Assembly (NCBI RefSeq): GCF_030167915.1 | Contig: NZ_JARGNB010000002.1 | Coordinates: 992,001-1,056,000 of the forward strand | Direction: 5' to 3' | Length of the DNA stretch: 64,000 bases | Source of the DNA: Aquabacterium humicola | GTDB lineage: Bacteria > Pseudomonadota > Gammaproteobacteria > Burkholderiales > Burkholderiaceae_C | In this document: in pieces, positions 1 through 8,057 of the stretch | Position numbering within the stretch: the stretch's first letter is position 1 | How the letters are laid out: each line of letters opens with the position of its first letter | The notes under the pieces: generated by a model | What the model saw: only the letters and a program-made list of their open reading frames with translations | The model's database searches: none | Told to the model about the DNA's origin: nothing | Made by a program: the position numbers and the translations under genes

Positions 1-454
1 CGAGGTGGGCCCGGTAGCCGGGCCGGAAGAAGCGCTCGGTGCCCGAGAACAGGCAGGGATGGTGGTCGCCCCAGGACAGCGCGCCGTCGCCGCGCATCGC
101 GGTGGCGATCTTGTCCTTGTCGAGGTACATGCTGGCCAGCACCACGGCGCCGCCCGCGACGTAGACCGGCGAGTTCTCGTCGGCCAGCGCCATCGCCTGC
201 TCGGGCGGCAGGCGGAATCGCCCGTCCTCGTGCTCGACGTAGCCGCTGGCCGCCTGCGCGCTCAGCCACTCGCGCAGCAGCCGGGCATGGCAGCCGGTGC
301 GCTCGGCCAGTTGCTCCGGGGTCAGGAGCGCGCCGTCGGCCATCGCCCGGTACAGGCCCAGTTCCTCGCCGAGGATCACGTTGGCCATCACGGCGGCGCC
401 GCCCATGTCGGCCACCAGTCGTCCCATGAAGTCGTTCAGCTTGGCCTCGTCCAT
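1..454 (-). CDS. SAM-dependent methyltransferase with winged-helix N-terminus, partial
   Basis: Only the first 151 codons lie in the window; the 3' part runs off the left edge. The reading frame is open from ATG at 454, preceded by a GAAAGGGAA ribosome site. The visible part has a helix-turn-helix-like segment (LTPEQLAERTG followed by LLREWLSAQAASGYV). This is the dimerisation/winged-helix start of class I methyltransferases that carry a MarR-like N-terminal domain. The Rossmann SAM-binding half is not visible, so the substrate is unknown and the family call rests on the N-terminal domain alone. It lies 163 bases downstream of the PAS-GAF gene on the same strand and could be the last gene of that operon or separate. 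Confidence 0.6.
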   Translation of the reverse strand, partial: MDEAKLNDFMGRLVADMGGAAVMANVILGEELGLYRAMADGALLTPEQLAERTGCHARLLREWLSAQAASGYVEHEDGRFRLPPEQAMALADENSPVYVAGGAVVLASMYLDKDKIATAMRGDGALSWGDHHPCLFSGTERFFRPGYRAHL

Positions 455-617
455 AGTCCGGTTCCCTTTCCTGATCGGTTGCGGACCGACAGCGCATCGG
501 GCGGGACGGTCCGCGTTCCCGCCGACGAACTCGGGCGCCGCCGGCCCGACGACCGGCTCGACGCCTGGCGCTTCAGTCGCCGCAATGGCGCGCGGACTTA
601 CAGCGGCGCCGCCAGGT

Positions 618-1670
618 TCAGGCGGCCAGCGCCGCTGCGTCGAGGCGCTTCAGCGCCTGGTCCAGCTCGATCTCGACGCCGGCGCGGGCGGTGAAGATGC
701 GGTAGACCGACTCCAGCAGCACGTCGTCGCCGGCCAGCGGCCGGCCGTGCACGAACGCGAGGTGGCCGATGACGCGGCCCTCGCGGCCGACGATCGGCAG
801 GCCGAGGTAACCCTCCTGGCCGGCTTCGCGCTCGAAGGCGCGGCCGAGGCCGCTGGGGTGGAAGCAGGTGCGGCCCTCGCGGATCACGCGCTCGCACGGC
901 GTGCCGGCGAGCTCGTACTCGAAGTTGGCATCGAAGTCGCCGTCGCGCCAGTGGGCCAGCGTGCGCACGCGCGTCGGCGGCCGGTCGGCGCATTCGGTGA
1001 TGAAGGCCACGTCGACATGCAGCGCCCGCGCGAAGTGCATCACCAGCGCCTGGAAGAAGGGCGCGCCGGAGCGCGCGGCGGTGCCTTCGGCGATGGCCTC
1101 GATGATGGTCTCGGCGCGCTTGATGCGCGTGATGTCGGTGTCGATGCCGATCACCCGGTAGGGGCTGCCGGCGGCGCGGCGGATCGCGCTGGCCCGCGAC
1201 AGCACCCAGCGGTGGCGCCCGTCGGCATGCAGCACGCGGTGCGCGTGTTCGTAGCGTTCGCTGGCACCGGCCAGGTGCGCGCGCAGCGCCTGCAGCGCGC
1301 CATCGCGGTCGTCGGGGTGCAGGCGTTCGCTCCACTCGGCGACGCTCATCGTGTCCGGGTCCGGCCCGAGGCCGAACATGTGCTGCCAGCGCGGCGACAG
1401 GCTCACGCGCTCGCGCTCGAGGTCCCATTCCCACAGCCCGTCGGTCGAGCCGCGCAGCGCCAGCGCATAACGCTCCTCGCTCGCGCTCAAGGCGGCCTGG
1501 GCTGCGCGCGCTTGCTGCTCGGCGGCGGCCAACGCCTGGGCCTGCTGCGCGGCGCTCGACTGCAGCGCCTCGAGCTCGCGCTGCAACGCCTGCCGCGCCT
1601 CGGTGTCGCGGTGGCGGGCGGCCGCGGGCGAGCTCAGGCCGGGAAGGCGCAGCTTGAAGCGGATGGACAT
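618..1670 (-). CDS. solo PAS-GAF sensor protein
   Basis: A cytoplasmic 350-residue protein with three parts: an N-terminal Gln/Ala-rich coiled coil (about residues 15-65), a PAS_3-type domain (about 70-190, ending in the PAC-like DITRIKRAE) and a C-terminal GAF domain (about 200-340). No kinase, GGDEF, EAL or DNA-binding output is present, so it probably acts through a partner such as the adjacent histidine kinase. Its GAF domain closely resembles that of the kinase at 15649, sharing TRVRTLA, DGDF and AGTPCER. The start at 1670 overlaps the kinase reading frame by 37 bases, which suggests translational coupling; an upstream ATG at 1712 is also possible. Neither start has a clear Shine-Dalgarno sequence. 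Confidence 0.75.
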   Translation of the reverse strand: MSIRFKLRLPGLSSPAAARHRDTEARQALQRELEALQSSAAQQAQALAAAEQQARAAQAALSASEERYALALRGSTDGLWEWDLERERVSLSPRWQHMFGLGPDPDTMSVAEWSERLHPDDRDGALQALRAHLAGASERYEHAHRVLHADGRHRWVLSRASAIRRAAGSPYRVIGIDTDITRIKRAETIIEAIAEGTAARSGAPFFQALVMHFARALHVDVAFITECADRPPTRVRTLAHWRDGDFDANFEYELAGTPCERVIREGRTCFHPSGLGRAFEREAGQEGYLGLPIVGREGRVIGHLAFVHGRPLAGDDVLLESVYRIFTARAGVEIELDQALKRLDAAALAA

Positions 1671-2764
1671 GGAGGACGCTCCTCGGGGTGTTCGGCCGGC
1701 GGTGGGGCGCACAGCGGCAGCTCGAGGCTGAACACCGTGCCGACGCCGAGCGCGCTGGCGACGCGGATCTCGCCGCCGTGCAGCGCGACGATGCGCTTGG
1801 TGATCGCCAGGCCGAGGCCCGCGTTGGTGCGGCCGGGCCGCTCGTCGACGCGCGGCGCCTGGAAATAACGCTCGAAGACGTGCGGCAGGTGTTCGCTGGG
1901 AATGCCGCTGCCGGAGTCGCGCACGTTGACCCGTGCGCGTCCGGCGTCGCTGGCCACCTCGATGCAGACCTCGCCGCCGCCCGGCGTGTGGCGCAGCGCG
2001 TTCTCGACCAGGTTCTCCAGCGCGCGCTCGATCAGCCCGATGTCGCCATGCACGGCGACGTCGGCCTCGCCGCGCAGCAGCGCGCGCACGCCGACGTCGC
2101 GGGCCTGCGCGTGCAGCTCGAACTTCTGCGCGACGTCCTGGGCCAGCTCGCCGAGCGAGAAGCGCTCGCCGGCAATGGCCGCCGCCGGTCCGTCCAGCTT
2201 GCTCAATTCGAACAGGTCCGCGACCAGCCGGCCCAGCCGCTCGGCATGGCGTGTCGCCACCTCGATGCAGCCGCGCGCCTCCGCCGGCCCGAGCTCGCCG
2301 TGCCGCAGCAGCAGCGTCTCGAGGTAACCCTGCATCAGCGTCAGCGGCGTGCGCAGGTCATGCGACACGTTGGCGAGAAGCTCGCGCCGCTGCACGTCGT
2401 GGCGCTCGATCTCGGCCAGCTGGCTGCTGATGCGTGCCGACAGGTCGGCGAAGGCCACGGCGAGGCGGTCGATCTCGTCGCCGTCGGCACGCGCCCAGTC
2501 CAGCCGCGGCGACCGGGCGAAGCGGCTGTCGCGGAAATGATCCATCGCCAGCGCCAGCCGGTGCAGGCGGCGCGTCAGCAGGCTGAACACCAGCAACGCG
2601 GCCAGCAGCGCGAAGGCGATCGCCGCGGCCAGCAGCATCGAGCCGAGCTCGATCACCTGGTGCAGGTCCGGCATGCGCTGCGAGACGCCGACCAGCAGCG
2701 CCGCGACCACCGCGAACATGGCCGCGAGCATCGTCGCGAGCCGGCCGGACAGGGTGTTCAGCAT
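1634..2764 (-). CDS. two-component sensor histidine kinase (OmpR partner)
   Basis: A 376-residue membrane kinase. Two hydrophobic helices at about residues 8-28 and 40-62 flank a very short periplasmic loop. A HAMP-like linker, a HisKA domain with the phospho-acceptor in NVSHDLRTPL, and an HATPase domain with the N box NLVENALRHTP and the G box DSGSGIP follow. The tiny periplasmic loop argues for sensing in the membrane or through an accessory protein, for which the overlapping PAS-GAF gene downstream is a candidate. The gene starts 17 bases after the response regulator. The last 25 or so residues are Pro/Cys-rich and lie over the start of the PAS-GAF gene. The signal is unknown. Confidence 0.88.
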   Translation of the reverse strand: MLNTLSGRLATMLAAMFAVVAALLVGVSQRMPDLHQVIELGSMLLAAAIAFALLAALLVFSLLTRRLHRLALAMDHFRDSRFARSPRLDWARADGDEIDRLAVAFADLSARISSQLAEIERHDVQRRELLANVSHDLRTPLTLMQGYLETLLLRHGELGPAEARGCIEVATRHAERLGRLVADLFELSKLDGPAAAIAGERFSLGELAQDVAQKFELHAQARDVGVRALLRGEADVAVHGDIGLIERALENLVENALRHTPGGGEVCIEVASDAGRARVNVRDSGSGIPSEHLPHVFERYFQAPRVDERPGRTNAGLGLAITKRIVALHGGEIRVASALGVGTVFSLELPLCAPPPAEHPEERPPCPSASSCAFPA

Positions 2765-2781
2765 GGCATCGCCCGCGCAGC

Positions 2782-3522
2782 TCAGGCCGGCGAGGTGGCG
2801 CGCAGCTCGCGCGGGTCGTGGCAGCGGTAGCCCACGCCCCACACCGTCTCGATGATCTCGGGCCGGTTCGGATCGCGCTCGATCTTCGCGCGCAGCCGGT
2901 TGATGTGGGTGTTGACCGTGTGCTCGTAGCCGCTGTGGCTGTAGCCCCAGACCTGCTGCAGCAGCTGCATGCGCGTCATCACGCGGCCCGGGCTGCGGGC
3001 GAAGCAGGTCAGCAGGTCGAACTCCTTGGCGGTCAGATCGATGCGCTGGCCGTCGATGCGCACGTCGCGGCGGTCGACGTCGATGCGCAGCGGCCCGACC
3101 TCGATCGCCCGGGCGGCGGGCGCCGCGGCGGCGGCCGGCGCGGCCGGCGTGGCCACCCGGCGCAGCAGCGCCTTCGCGCGCGCCAGCAGTTCCAGCACCG
3201 AGAAAGGCTTGCCGAGGTAGTCGTCGGCGCCGAGCTCCAGACCGAGCACACGTTCGAGCTCGGCGCTCTTCGCGCTCAGCATCAGGATGGCCACGCGGCA
3301 TTGCGCGCCGCGCAGCCGGCGGCAGATCTCCAGGCCGTCGAGGCCGGGCAGCATCAGGTCGAGCACCACCAGGTCGTGGCCGCCGTGCTGCGCCTCGTGC
3401 AGGCCCGTGACGCCGTCGGCCACGCGCTTCACGCGGCAGCCCAGCGTCGCGAGGTGCATCTGCACGAGCTCGCCGATCTCGTCGTTGTCCTCGATCACGA
3501 GGATGCGCTTGTCGTCGTTCAT
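2782..3522 (-). CDS. OmpR/PhoB-family response regulator
   Basis: A 246-residue regulator. The receiver domain (residues 6-118) has the acidic pair E11/D12, phospho-acceptor D55 in VVLDLMLPG, and Lys in GKPF. A Pro/Ala-rich linker joins it to a C-terminal winged helix (about 145-240) with the recognition helix region TVNTHINRLRAKIE. ATG at 3522 has an AGGGGG ribosome site; the frame upstream codes only for Arg-rich filler. It is first in an operon with the histidine kinase and the PAS-GAF protein. A direct repeat with 11-base period (3628-3645) in the divergent upstream region fits an OmpR-type operator that could control both this operon and the cupin gene. Confidence 0.92.
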   Translation of the reverse strand: MNDDKRILVIEDNDEIGELVQMHLATLGCRVKRVADGVTGLHEAQHGGHDLVVLDLMLPGLDGLEICRRLRGAQCRVAILMLSAKSAELERVLGLELGADDYLGKPFSVLELLARAKALLRRVATPAAPAAAAAPAARAIEVGPLRIDVDRRDVRIDGQRIDLTAKEFDLLTCFARSPGRVMTRMQLLQQVWGYSHSGYEHTVNTHINRLRAKIERDPNRPEIIETVWGVGYRCHDPRELRATSPA

Positions 3523-3606
3523 GGCCGGTCGCCCCCTGTACGGCCGCCAGCATAGGCAGCGTTGCCGCGGGGCGGAATGCGTGCCGCTGCGCAGCCGGTT
3601 GCGGGC

Positions 3607-3614
3607 ACTACGGA
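3607..3614. promoter_or_regulatory. candidate shared regulator motif ACTACGGA (copy 1)
   Basis: ACTACGGA lies in the divergent region between the response regulator and the cupin gene. The same octamer, with partly conserved left flanks, occurs at 15613-15620 in the other divergent sensor region. Binding by the FixJ-like regulator is an inference from this recurrence. Confidence 0.35.
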
Positions 3615-3627
3615 GACGCGGCCGCCG

Positions 3628-3645
3628 ACGTGACACAAACGTGAC
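3628..3645. promoter_or_regulatory. direct repeat, candidate OmpR-family operator
   Basis: Two copies of ACGTGAC (3628-3634 and 3639-3645) are separated by ACAA, giving an 11-base period, one helical turn. This is the spacing used by tandem OmpR/PhoB-family dimers. It sits between the regulator gene and the cupin gene. Confidence 0.5.
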
Positions 3646-3737
3646 CGGCCCCGGACCGCCCCGTGAGCCCGGACGACGAACCTTGCATCACGGGCTTCGC
3701 ATCGAGCCCGGCCACCCACCAAAAGGAGCGTCAGATC

Positions 3738-4205
3738 ATGCAATCCAGGAACCTCTTCATCGCCGCCGCGCTGGCCGTGTGCGGCACCGCCTTCGCCGGC
3801 GAATGCCCGGCCGACAAGCGCGTGCCGGACGGCCAGGGCCAGAAGCCGGGCGCGACGGCCCCGGTCGGCGTCACCGACGTCGTGCGCGCGTCGACCGATC
3901 TCTCCCGCGAGCCGGCGCACATCGACGGCCGCCAGTTCCGCCTGCGCCAGCTCGAGATCCAGCCCGGCGGCGTGGTGCCCTGGCACAGCCACGACGACCG
4001 GCCGGCGATGATCTACATCGTCTCCGGCGAGGTGGTCGAGTACGCCAGCAGCTGCGCGGTGCCGATCGTGCACCGCGCCGGCGACATAGCGCCCGAGAAG
4101 AGCGGCACCTCGCACTGGTGGAAGAACCTCGGCGGCGCGCCGGCGGTGCTGATCTCGGTCGACCTGTTCCCGACCGCGATGAAGCACGAGCAGCACATGA
4201 TGTGA
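3738..4205 (+). CDS. secreted cupin-domain protein
   Basis: A 155-residue periplasmic protein with a clear signal peptide (residues 1-20, cleavage near TAFA/GEC). A Cupin_2 barrel follows, with the metal-site motif HSHDDRPAMIYIVSGEV at about 83-99 and a later His in GTSHWWKN. The substrate cannot be read from the sequence; single-domain cupins of this type include dioxygenases, isomerases and sensors. ATG at 3738 follows AAAGGAG at good spacing; an upstream frame to 3663 lacks a ribosome site and would bury the signal peptide. It opens a plus-strand run of redox and stress genes and is probably controlled from the operator-like repeat upstream. Confidence 0.82.
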   Translation: MQSRNLFIAAALAVCGTAFAGECPADKRVPDGQGQKPGATAPVGVTDVVRASTDLSREPAHIDGRQFRLRQLEIQPGGVVPWHSHDDRPAMIYIVSGEVVEYASSCAVPIVHRAGDIAPEKSGTSHWWKNLGGAPAVLISVDLFPTAMKHEQHMM

Positions 4206-4218
4206 CGGGGAGCGGACC

Positions 4219-4707
4219 ATGCACCATCGAATCCTCCCCGTGCTCGGCGCCGCGGCGCTGGGTCTGGCGCTGACGACCGCCGCCGCGCCGGCCGCCGCCG
4301 AAGCCGTCGTGCTGCAGGGCGACGGCATCGTGCGCGTTCGCAGCGCCTACGGCGTCGACGAGACCGTGTCGCGCCTGAAGGCCGACGTCGCCGCCAAGGG
4401 CATCCGCTTCTTCAGCGCGATCGACCAGGCGCAGCTGGCGGCCGACGCCGGCATCGCGCTGCGGCCGTCGACGCTGATCCAGTTCGGCAACCCGCCGCTG
4501 GGCGCGCAGTTCCTGACGGCCAATGCCAACGCCGGGCTCGACTGGCCGGTGCGCGTGCTGGTGACGCAGGACGCCGACGGCACGGTGTGGGCGACCTACA
4601 CCGACTTCGGATGGATCGCGCGCCGCCACGGCATCACGAACCGCATGCCGCAGTTCGAGATGGCCTCGCGCGTCGTCGAGTCGATCACTTCGACTGTCAG
4701 GAAGTAG
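4219..4707 (+). CDS. secreted DUF302 protein
   Basis: A 162-residue protein with a signal peptide (Ala/Leu-rich stretch to about residue 28, AAPAAAEA) and a DUF302 domain. The domain shows the family's paired features: SRLKADVAAKGIRFFSAIDQ, then LIQFGNPPLG and an LDWPVRVLV strand. DUF302 proteins are small cytoplasmic or periplasmic ligand-binding-like folds of unknown biochemical role, often found in stress and sulfur/metal islands. The start is 13 bases after the cupin stop with a GGGGAG ribosome site, so the two genes are probably co-transcribed. Confidence 0.85.
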   Translation: MHHRILPVLGAAALGLALTTAAAPAAAEAVVLQGDGIVRVRSAYGVDETVSRLKADVAAKGIRFFSAIDQAQLAADAGIALRPSTLIQFGNPPLGAQFLTANANAGLDWPVRVLVTQDADGTVWATYTDFGWIARRHGITNRMPQFEMASRVVESITSTVRK

Positions 4708-4754
4708 CGGCCCGAACGACCAAGCCCGACGAGCCCACCGGGAGACCGACCACC

Positions 4755-6143
4755 ATGCGCACGGATTTGGACGCCATCGTCATCGGCAGCGGCCAGGCCG
4801 GCCCGTTCCTCGCGTCGCGCCTGACCGCGGCCGGCCGCCGTGTCGCGCTGGTCGAGCGCGCGCAGCTCGGCGGCACCTGCGTCAACCACGGCTGCATGCC
4901 GACGAAGACGCTGGTGGCGAGCGCCCGCGCGGCGCACATCGCGCGGCGCGCGGCGGACTACGGCGTGCGCATCGGCGGGCCGGTGCAGATCGACATGCCG
5001 GCGGTGAAGGCGCGCATGGACCGCGTCGTGCAGCAGTCGGTCGGCAACCTGACGCGCTGGCTCGAGGGCATGCCGAACCTGAGCCTGCTGCGCGGCCATG
5101 CGCGCTTCGCCGGCCCGCACGAGATCGAGGTGAACGGCCGGCGGCTGCAGGCGCCGCAGGTCTTCGTCAACGTCGGCTGCCGGGCCGTGCTGCCGGACTG
5201 GCCGGGCATCGACAGCACGCCGGTGCTCGACAACGTCGGCCTGCTCGCGCTCGATGCGGTGCCGGAGCACCTGATCGTGATCGGCGGCAGCTACATCGGG
5301 CTGGAGTTCGCACAGATCCACCGCCGCTTCGGCGCGCGGGTCACGGTGCTCGAGGCGGCCGATCGCATCGTCGCCCGCGAGGACGAGCAGGTCTCGCGCG
5401 AGCTGGCGGCGATCCTCGGCGGCGAGGGCATCGAGCTGATCACCGGCGTCGGTGCGGCGCGCGTCGAGCGCACCGCGGACGGCCAGGTGCGCGTATCGCT
5501 GCAGAGCCGCGGCGTCGCGCACGAGATCGTCGGCAGCCACCTGCTGTCGGCGATCGGCCGGCGGCCGAACACCGACGACCTCGGCCTTGCCGCCGCCGGC
5601 ATCCGGACCGATGCGCGCGGCTTCATCACCGTCGACGACCAGCTGCGCACCAACGTGCCGGGCATCTGGGCGCTGGGCGACGTCAACGGCCGCGGTGCGT
5701 TCACCCACACCGCGTACCACGACCACCAGATCGTCGCCGCGAACCTGCTCGACGGCGAACAGCGCAGCGTGCGCGAGCGCATCCCGGCTTACGCGCTGTT
5801 CACCGATCCGCCGCTGGCGCGCATCGGCATGGACGAGGCGCAGGTCCGCGCCAGCGGCCGCCGCGCGCTCGTCGGCACGCTGCCGATGACCCGCGTGGGC
5901 CGCGCCCGCGAGCGCGGCGAGACCCAGGGCTACATGAAGGTCTGGGTCGACGCCCGGACGCAACGCATCCTCGGCGCGACGCTGCTGTGCATCGACGCCG
6001 ACGAGATCGTGCATTCGCTGCTGGACGTGATGGCGGCCGACGCGCCGTACACCGTCGTGCAGCGCTGCGTGCACATCCATCCGACGGTCAGCGAGCTGAT
6101 TCCGACCCTGCTCGGCAGCCTGACCGAACTGACCCCCGACTGA
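4755..6143 (+). CDS. class I pyridine nucleotide-disulfide oxidoreductase
   Basis: A 462-residue flavoprotein of the lipoamide/glutathione/mercuric reductase family. An N-terminal FAD fold (GSGQAG, residues 10-15), the redox-active pair in GGTCVNHGCMPTK (about 38-50), an NAD(P) fold (VIGGSYIGLE), the FAD motif ALGDVNG, and the C-terminal interface motif HIHPTVSELIPT with the catalytic His are all present. It lacks the C-terminal vicinal Cys pair and the N-terminal HMA domain of mercuric reductase, so MerA is unlikely. The physiological disulfide is unknown; the neighbouring EgtD-like and Cys-rich precursor genes make a low-molecular-weight thiol or thiol peptide worth considering. ATG 4755 follows GGGAG. 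Confidence 0.88.
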   Translation: MRTDLDAIVIGSGQAGPFLASRLTAAGRRVALVERAQLGGTCVNHGCMPTKTLVASARAAHIARRAADYGVRIGGPVQIDMPAVKARMDRVVQQSVGNLTRWLEGMPNLSLLRGHARFAGPHEIEVNGRRLQAPQVFVNVGCRAVLPDWPGIDSTPVLDNVGLLALDAVPEHLIVIGGSYIGLEFAQIHRRFGARVTVLEAADRIVAREDEQVSRELAAILGGEGIELITGVGAARVERTADGQVRVSLQSRGVAHEIVGSHLLSAIGRRPNTDDLGLAAAGIRTDARGFITVDDQLRTNVPGIWALGDVNGRGAFTHTAYHDHQIVAANLLDGEQRSVRERIPAYALFTDPPLARIGMDEAQVRASGRRALVGTLPMTRVGRARERGETQGYMKVWVDARTQRILGATLLCIDADEIVHSLLDVMAADAPYTVVQRCVHIHPTVSELIPTLLGSLTELTPD

Positions 6144-6168
6144 CCCCCACCGACTTCCAGGAGGCACC

Positions 6169-7170
6169 ATGAGCGCCATTGCTTTCGCCACCCCCCGGGT
6201 GGCGCGGACCGACACACCCTTCGCGCGCGACGTGGTCGCGGGCCTCAGCGCACGCGGCAAGCACATCAGCAGCACCTGGCTCTACGACGACCGCGGCTCG
6301 AAGCTCTTCGAGGACATCACGCGGCTCGACGAGTACTACCTGACGCGCGCCGAGATCGCGCTGCTCGAGCGCCACGCGCCGGAGGTCGGTGCGCTGGCCG
6401 GGCCGCGGGCGACGGTGGTCGAGTTCGGCAGCGGCTCCAGCCGAAAGACGCCGCTGCTGCTCGCCGGCCTGGACCGGCCGGGGCTGTACGTGCCGGTGGA
6501 CATCGCCGCGCAGTTCATGGTCGAGTCGGCGCATGCGCTCAAGCGCACGTTCCCGCGGCTGCTGGTGCAGCCGGCGATCGGCGACCTGCGCACGCTGACC
6601 TCGCTGCCGCTGCCGCCGCTGGACTGGCCCTGGGACCCCGACACCGGCCCCGGCCGGCGGATCGGCTTCTTCCCCGGTTCGACGATCGGCAACTTCGCCC
6701 CCGAGGACGCCGCGGTGCTGCTGGCACGGCTGGGCCGCATCCTCGGCCCCGGCGCCTTGCTGTGGCTGGGCCTGGACGGCACGCAGGACCCGGGACGGCT
6801 GCTGCCGGCCTACGACGACCGCGAGGGGGTCACCGCGCAGTTCAACCTGAACCTGCTGTCGCGCATCAATGCCGAGCTCGGCGGCGACTTCGAGCCCGAG
6901 ACCTTCAAGCACGAGGCCCGCTGGGACACCCACGATCGCTGCGTCGAGATGCACCTGGTGAGCCGCTGCGCGCAGACGGTGGAGGTGCTGGGCCGCAGCT
7001 TCTGGTTCGCCGCCGGCGAATCGATCCACACCGAGAGTTCGTACAAGGTCGGCGCGCTGCGGGTGCAGGCGATCGCGCGTATCGCCGGCTGGTCGACGCT
7101 GCGCGTGTTCTCCGACGAGCACTCGGGCTTCAACGCCTACCTGCTGCAGCGCGACGTGACCGAAACGTGA
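6169..7170 (+). CDS. EgtD-like histidine N-alpha-methyltransferase family protein
   Basis: A 333-residue SAM methyltransferase of the EgtD family, which trimethylates histidine to hercynine, the first step of ergothioneine synthesis. Family hallmarks are STWLYDDRGSKLFEDIT, LDEYYLTRAE, the SAM loop VVEFGSGSSRKT and GFFPGSTIGNFAP. AGGAGG lies four bases before the ATG. No EgtB sulfoxide synthase or EgtE lies in the window, so the product could be hercynine, a different methylated amino acid, or an intermediate completed by genes elsewhere. It lies between a disulfide reductase and a Cys-rich DUF2282 precursor, which fits a thiol-redox island. Confidence 0.82.
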   Translation: MSAIAFATPRVARTDTPFARDVVAGLSARGKHISSTWLYDDRGSKLFEDITRLDEYYLTRAEIALLERHAPEVGALAGPRATVVEFGSGSSRKTPLLLAGLDRPGLYVPVDIAAQFMVESAHALKRTFPRLLVQPAIGDLRTLTSLPLPPLDWPWDPDTGPGRRIGFFPGSTIGNFAPEDAAVLLARLGRILGPGALLWLGLDGTQDPGRLLPAYDDREGVTAQFNLNLLSRINAELGGDFEPETFKHEARWDTHDRCVEMHLVSRCAQTVEVLGRSFWFAAGESIHTESSYKVGALRVQAIARIAGWSTLRVFSDEHSGFNAYLLQRDVTET

Positions 7171-7257
7171 TCTCCATGCCATCGGCGCGTGAACCGGCGC
7201 GCCGATGCTTCTTCCGTGCCTTCCCCCACCACCCCTGTTGAACCAAGGAGAGTCTCC

Positions 7258-7569
7258 ATGAATGCCCACCAACCCCTCGTCCGCCATGCGCTCGCCGGCC
7301 TCGTGCTGCTGGGCCTCGGCGCCACCGCCGATCTGGCCGTCGCCGCCAAGGGCGACAGCGAGAAGTGCGCCGGCATCGCCCGAGCCGGCGGCAACGACTG
7401 CGGCACCAGCAAGAGCGCCTGCGCCGGCACCGCCAAGGTCGACCGCGATCCCGAGGCCTGGGTGCTGGTGCCCAAGGGCACCTGCGCCAAGATCGCCGGC
7501 GGCAAGCTGACCGACAAGCCCGAGAACGTGCACGGCGGCGCCGAGGCGCTGAAGGCCAAGAAGGGCTGA
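7258..7569 (+). CDS. bufA1: DUF2282 bufferin-type precursor (BufA1/GigP family), copy 1
   Basis: A 103-residue secreted small protein with a signal peptide (1-30, ending ADLAVAA) and four conserved Cys (37, 48, 55, 76). The core matches DUF2282: [32 protein letters not shown] and [14 protein letters not shown]2282 proteins are ribosomal peptide precursors (bufferins) whose Cys are modified by a DUF692 MNIO enzyme with a DUF2063 partner, and which buffer copper or related metals in the periplasm. AAGGAG precedes ATG 7258; a start at 7189 would destroy the signal peptide. DoxX follows after 11 bases. The maturation genes are about 6 kb away on the other strand. Confidence 0.88.
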   Translation: MNAHQPLVRHALAGLVLLGLGATADLAVAAKGDSEKCAGIARAGGNDCGTSKSACAGTAKVDRDPEAWVLVPKGTCAKIAGGKLTDKPENVHGGAEALKAKKG

Positions 7570-7580
7570 AGGAGCGCGCC

Positions 7581-8045
7581 GTGCTTGCCACCCGCATCGC
7601 CAACCCGATCGCGCTCGTGCAGAGCTCGATCTCGCGCCTCGAATGGGGCACGCCGGCCCTGGACCTGCTGGTGCGGGTGTTCGTCGCCAGCGTGTTCTTC
7701 AAGGCCGGCCTGACCAAGATCGCGAGCTGGGAGACCACGCTCGCGCTGTTCGAGAACGAGTACGCGGTGCCGCTGCTGCCGGTGGCGCTCGCCGCCTTCC
7801 TGGCCACCGCGGCGGAGCTGGCGTTCCCGGTGATGCTGGTGCTGGGCCTGGGCACCCGCATCGCTGCGCTGGGCCTGTTCGTGCTGAATGCCGTCGCGGT
7901 GATCTCGTACCCGGAGATCGGCGAGGTCGGCCTGAAGGACCACCAGCACTGGGGCCTGCTGCTGCTGGTGAGCCTGCTGCACGGGCCGGGCGCGCTGTCG
8001 CTCGACCACCTGATCGGCCGCCGCTTCGGCGCGCGCCGCGCCTGA
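7581..8045 (+). CDS. DoxX-family membrane protein
   Basis: A 154-residue inner-membrane protein with about four hydrophobic helices. The first contains VRVFVASVFFKAGLTKI, a typical DoxX start, and later segments are LAAFLATAAELAFPVMLVLG and WGLLLLVSLLHGPG. DoxX proteins accompany DUF2282/DUF692/DUF2063 genes in bufferin and gold-induced (gig) operons, and are proposed to support redox chemistry at the membrane. The GTG start at 7581 has GAAGGAG at good spacing and is 11 bases from the precursor gene, so co-expression is very likely. Confidence 0.85.
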   Translation: MLATRIANPIALVQSSISRLEWGTPALDLLVRVFVASVFFKAGLTKIASWETTLALFENEYAVPLLPVALAAFLATAAELAFPVMLVLGLGTRIAALGLFVLNAVAVISYPEIGEVGLKDHQHWGLLLLVSLLHGPGALSLDHLIGRRFGARRA

Positions 8046-8057
8046 GGTCGGACGGCC

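Noticed and set aside
297-1868. A 523-residue open frame on the plus strand opposite the PAS-GAF gene
   Set aside because: It is Ala/Arg/Gly filler typical of antisense frames in high-GC DNA, has no ribosome site and lies over a conserved PAS-GAF gene.
4755-6143. Mercuric reductase (merA)
   Set aside because: No C-terminal vicinal Cys pair, no HMA domain and no mer genes nearby; only the general disulfide-reductase motifs are present.
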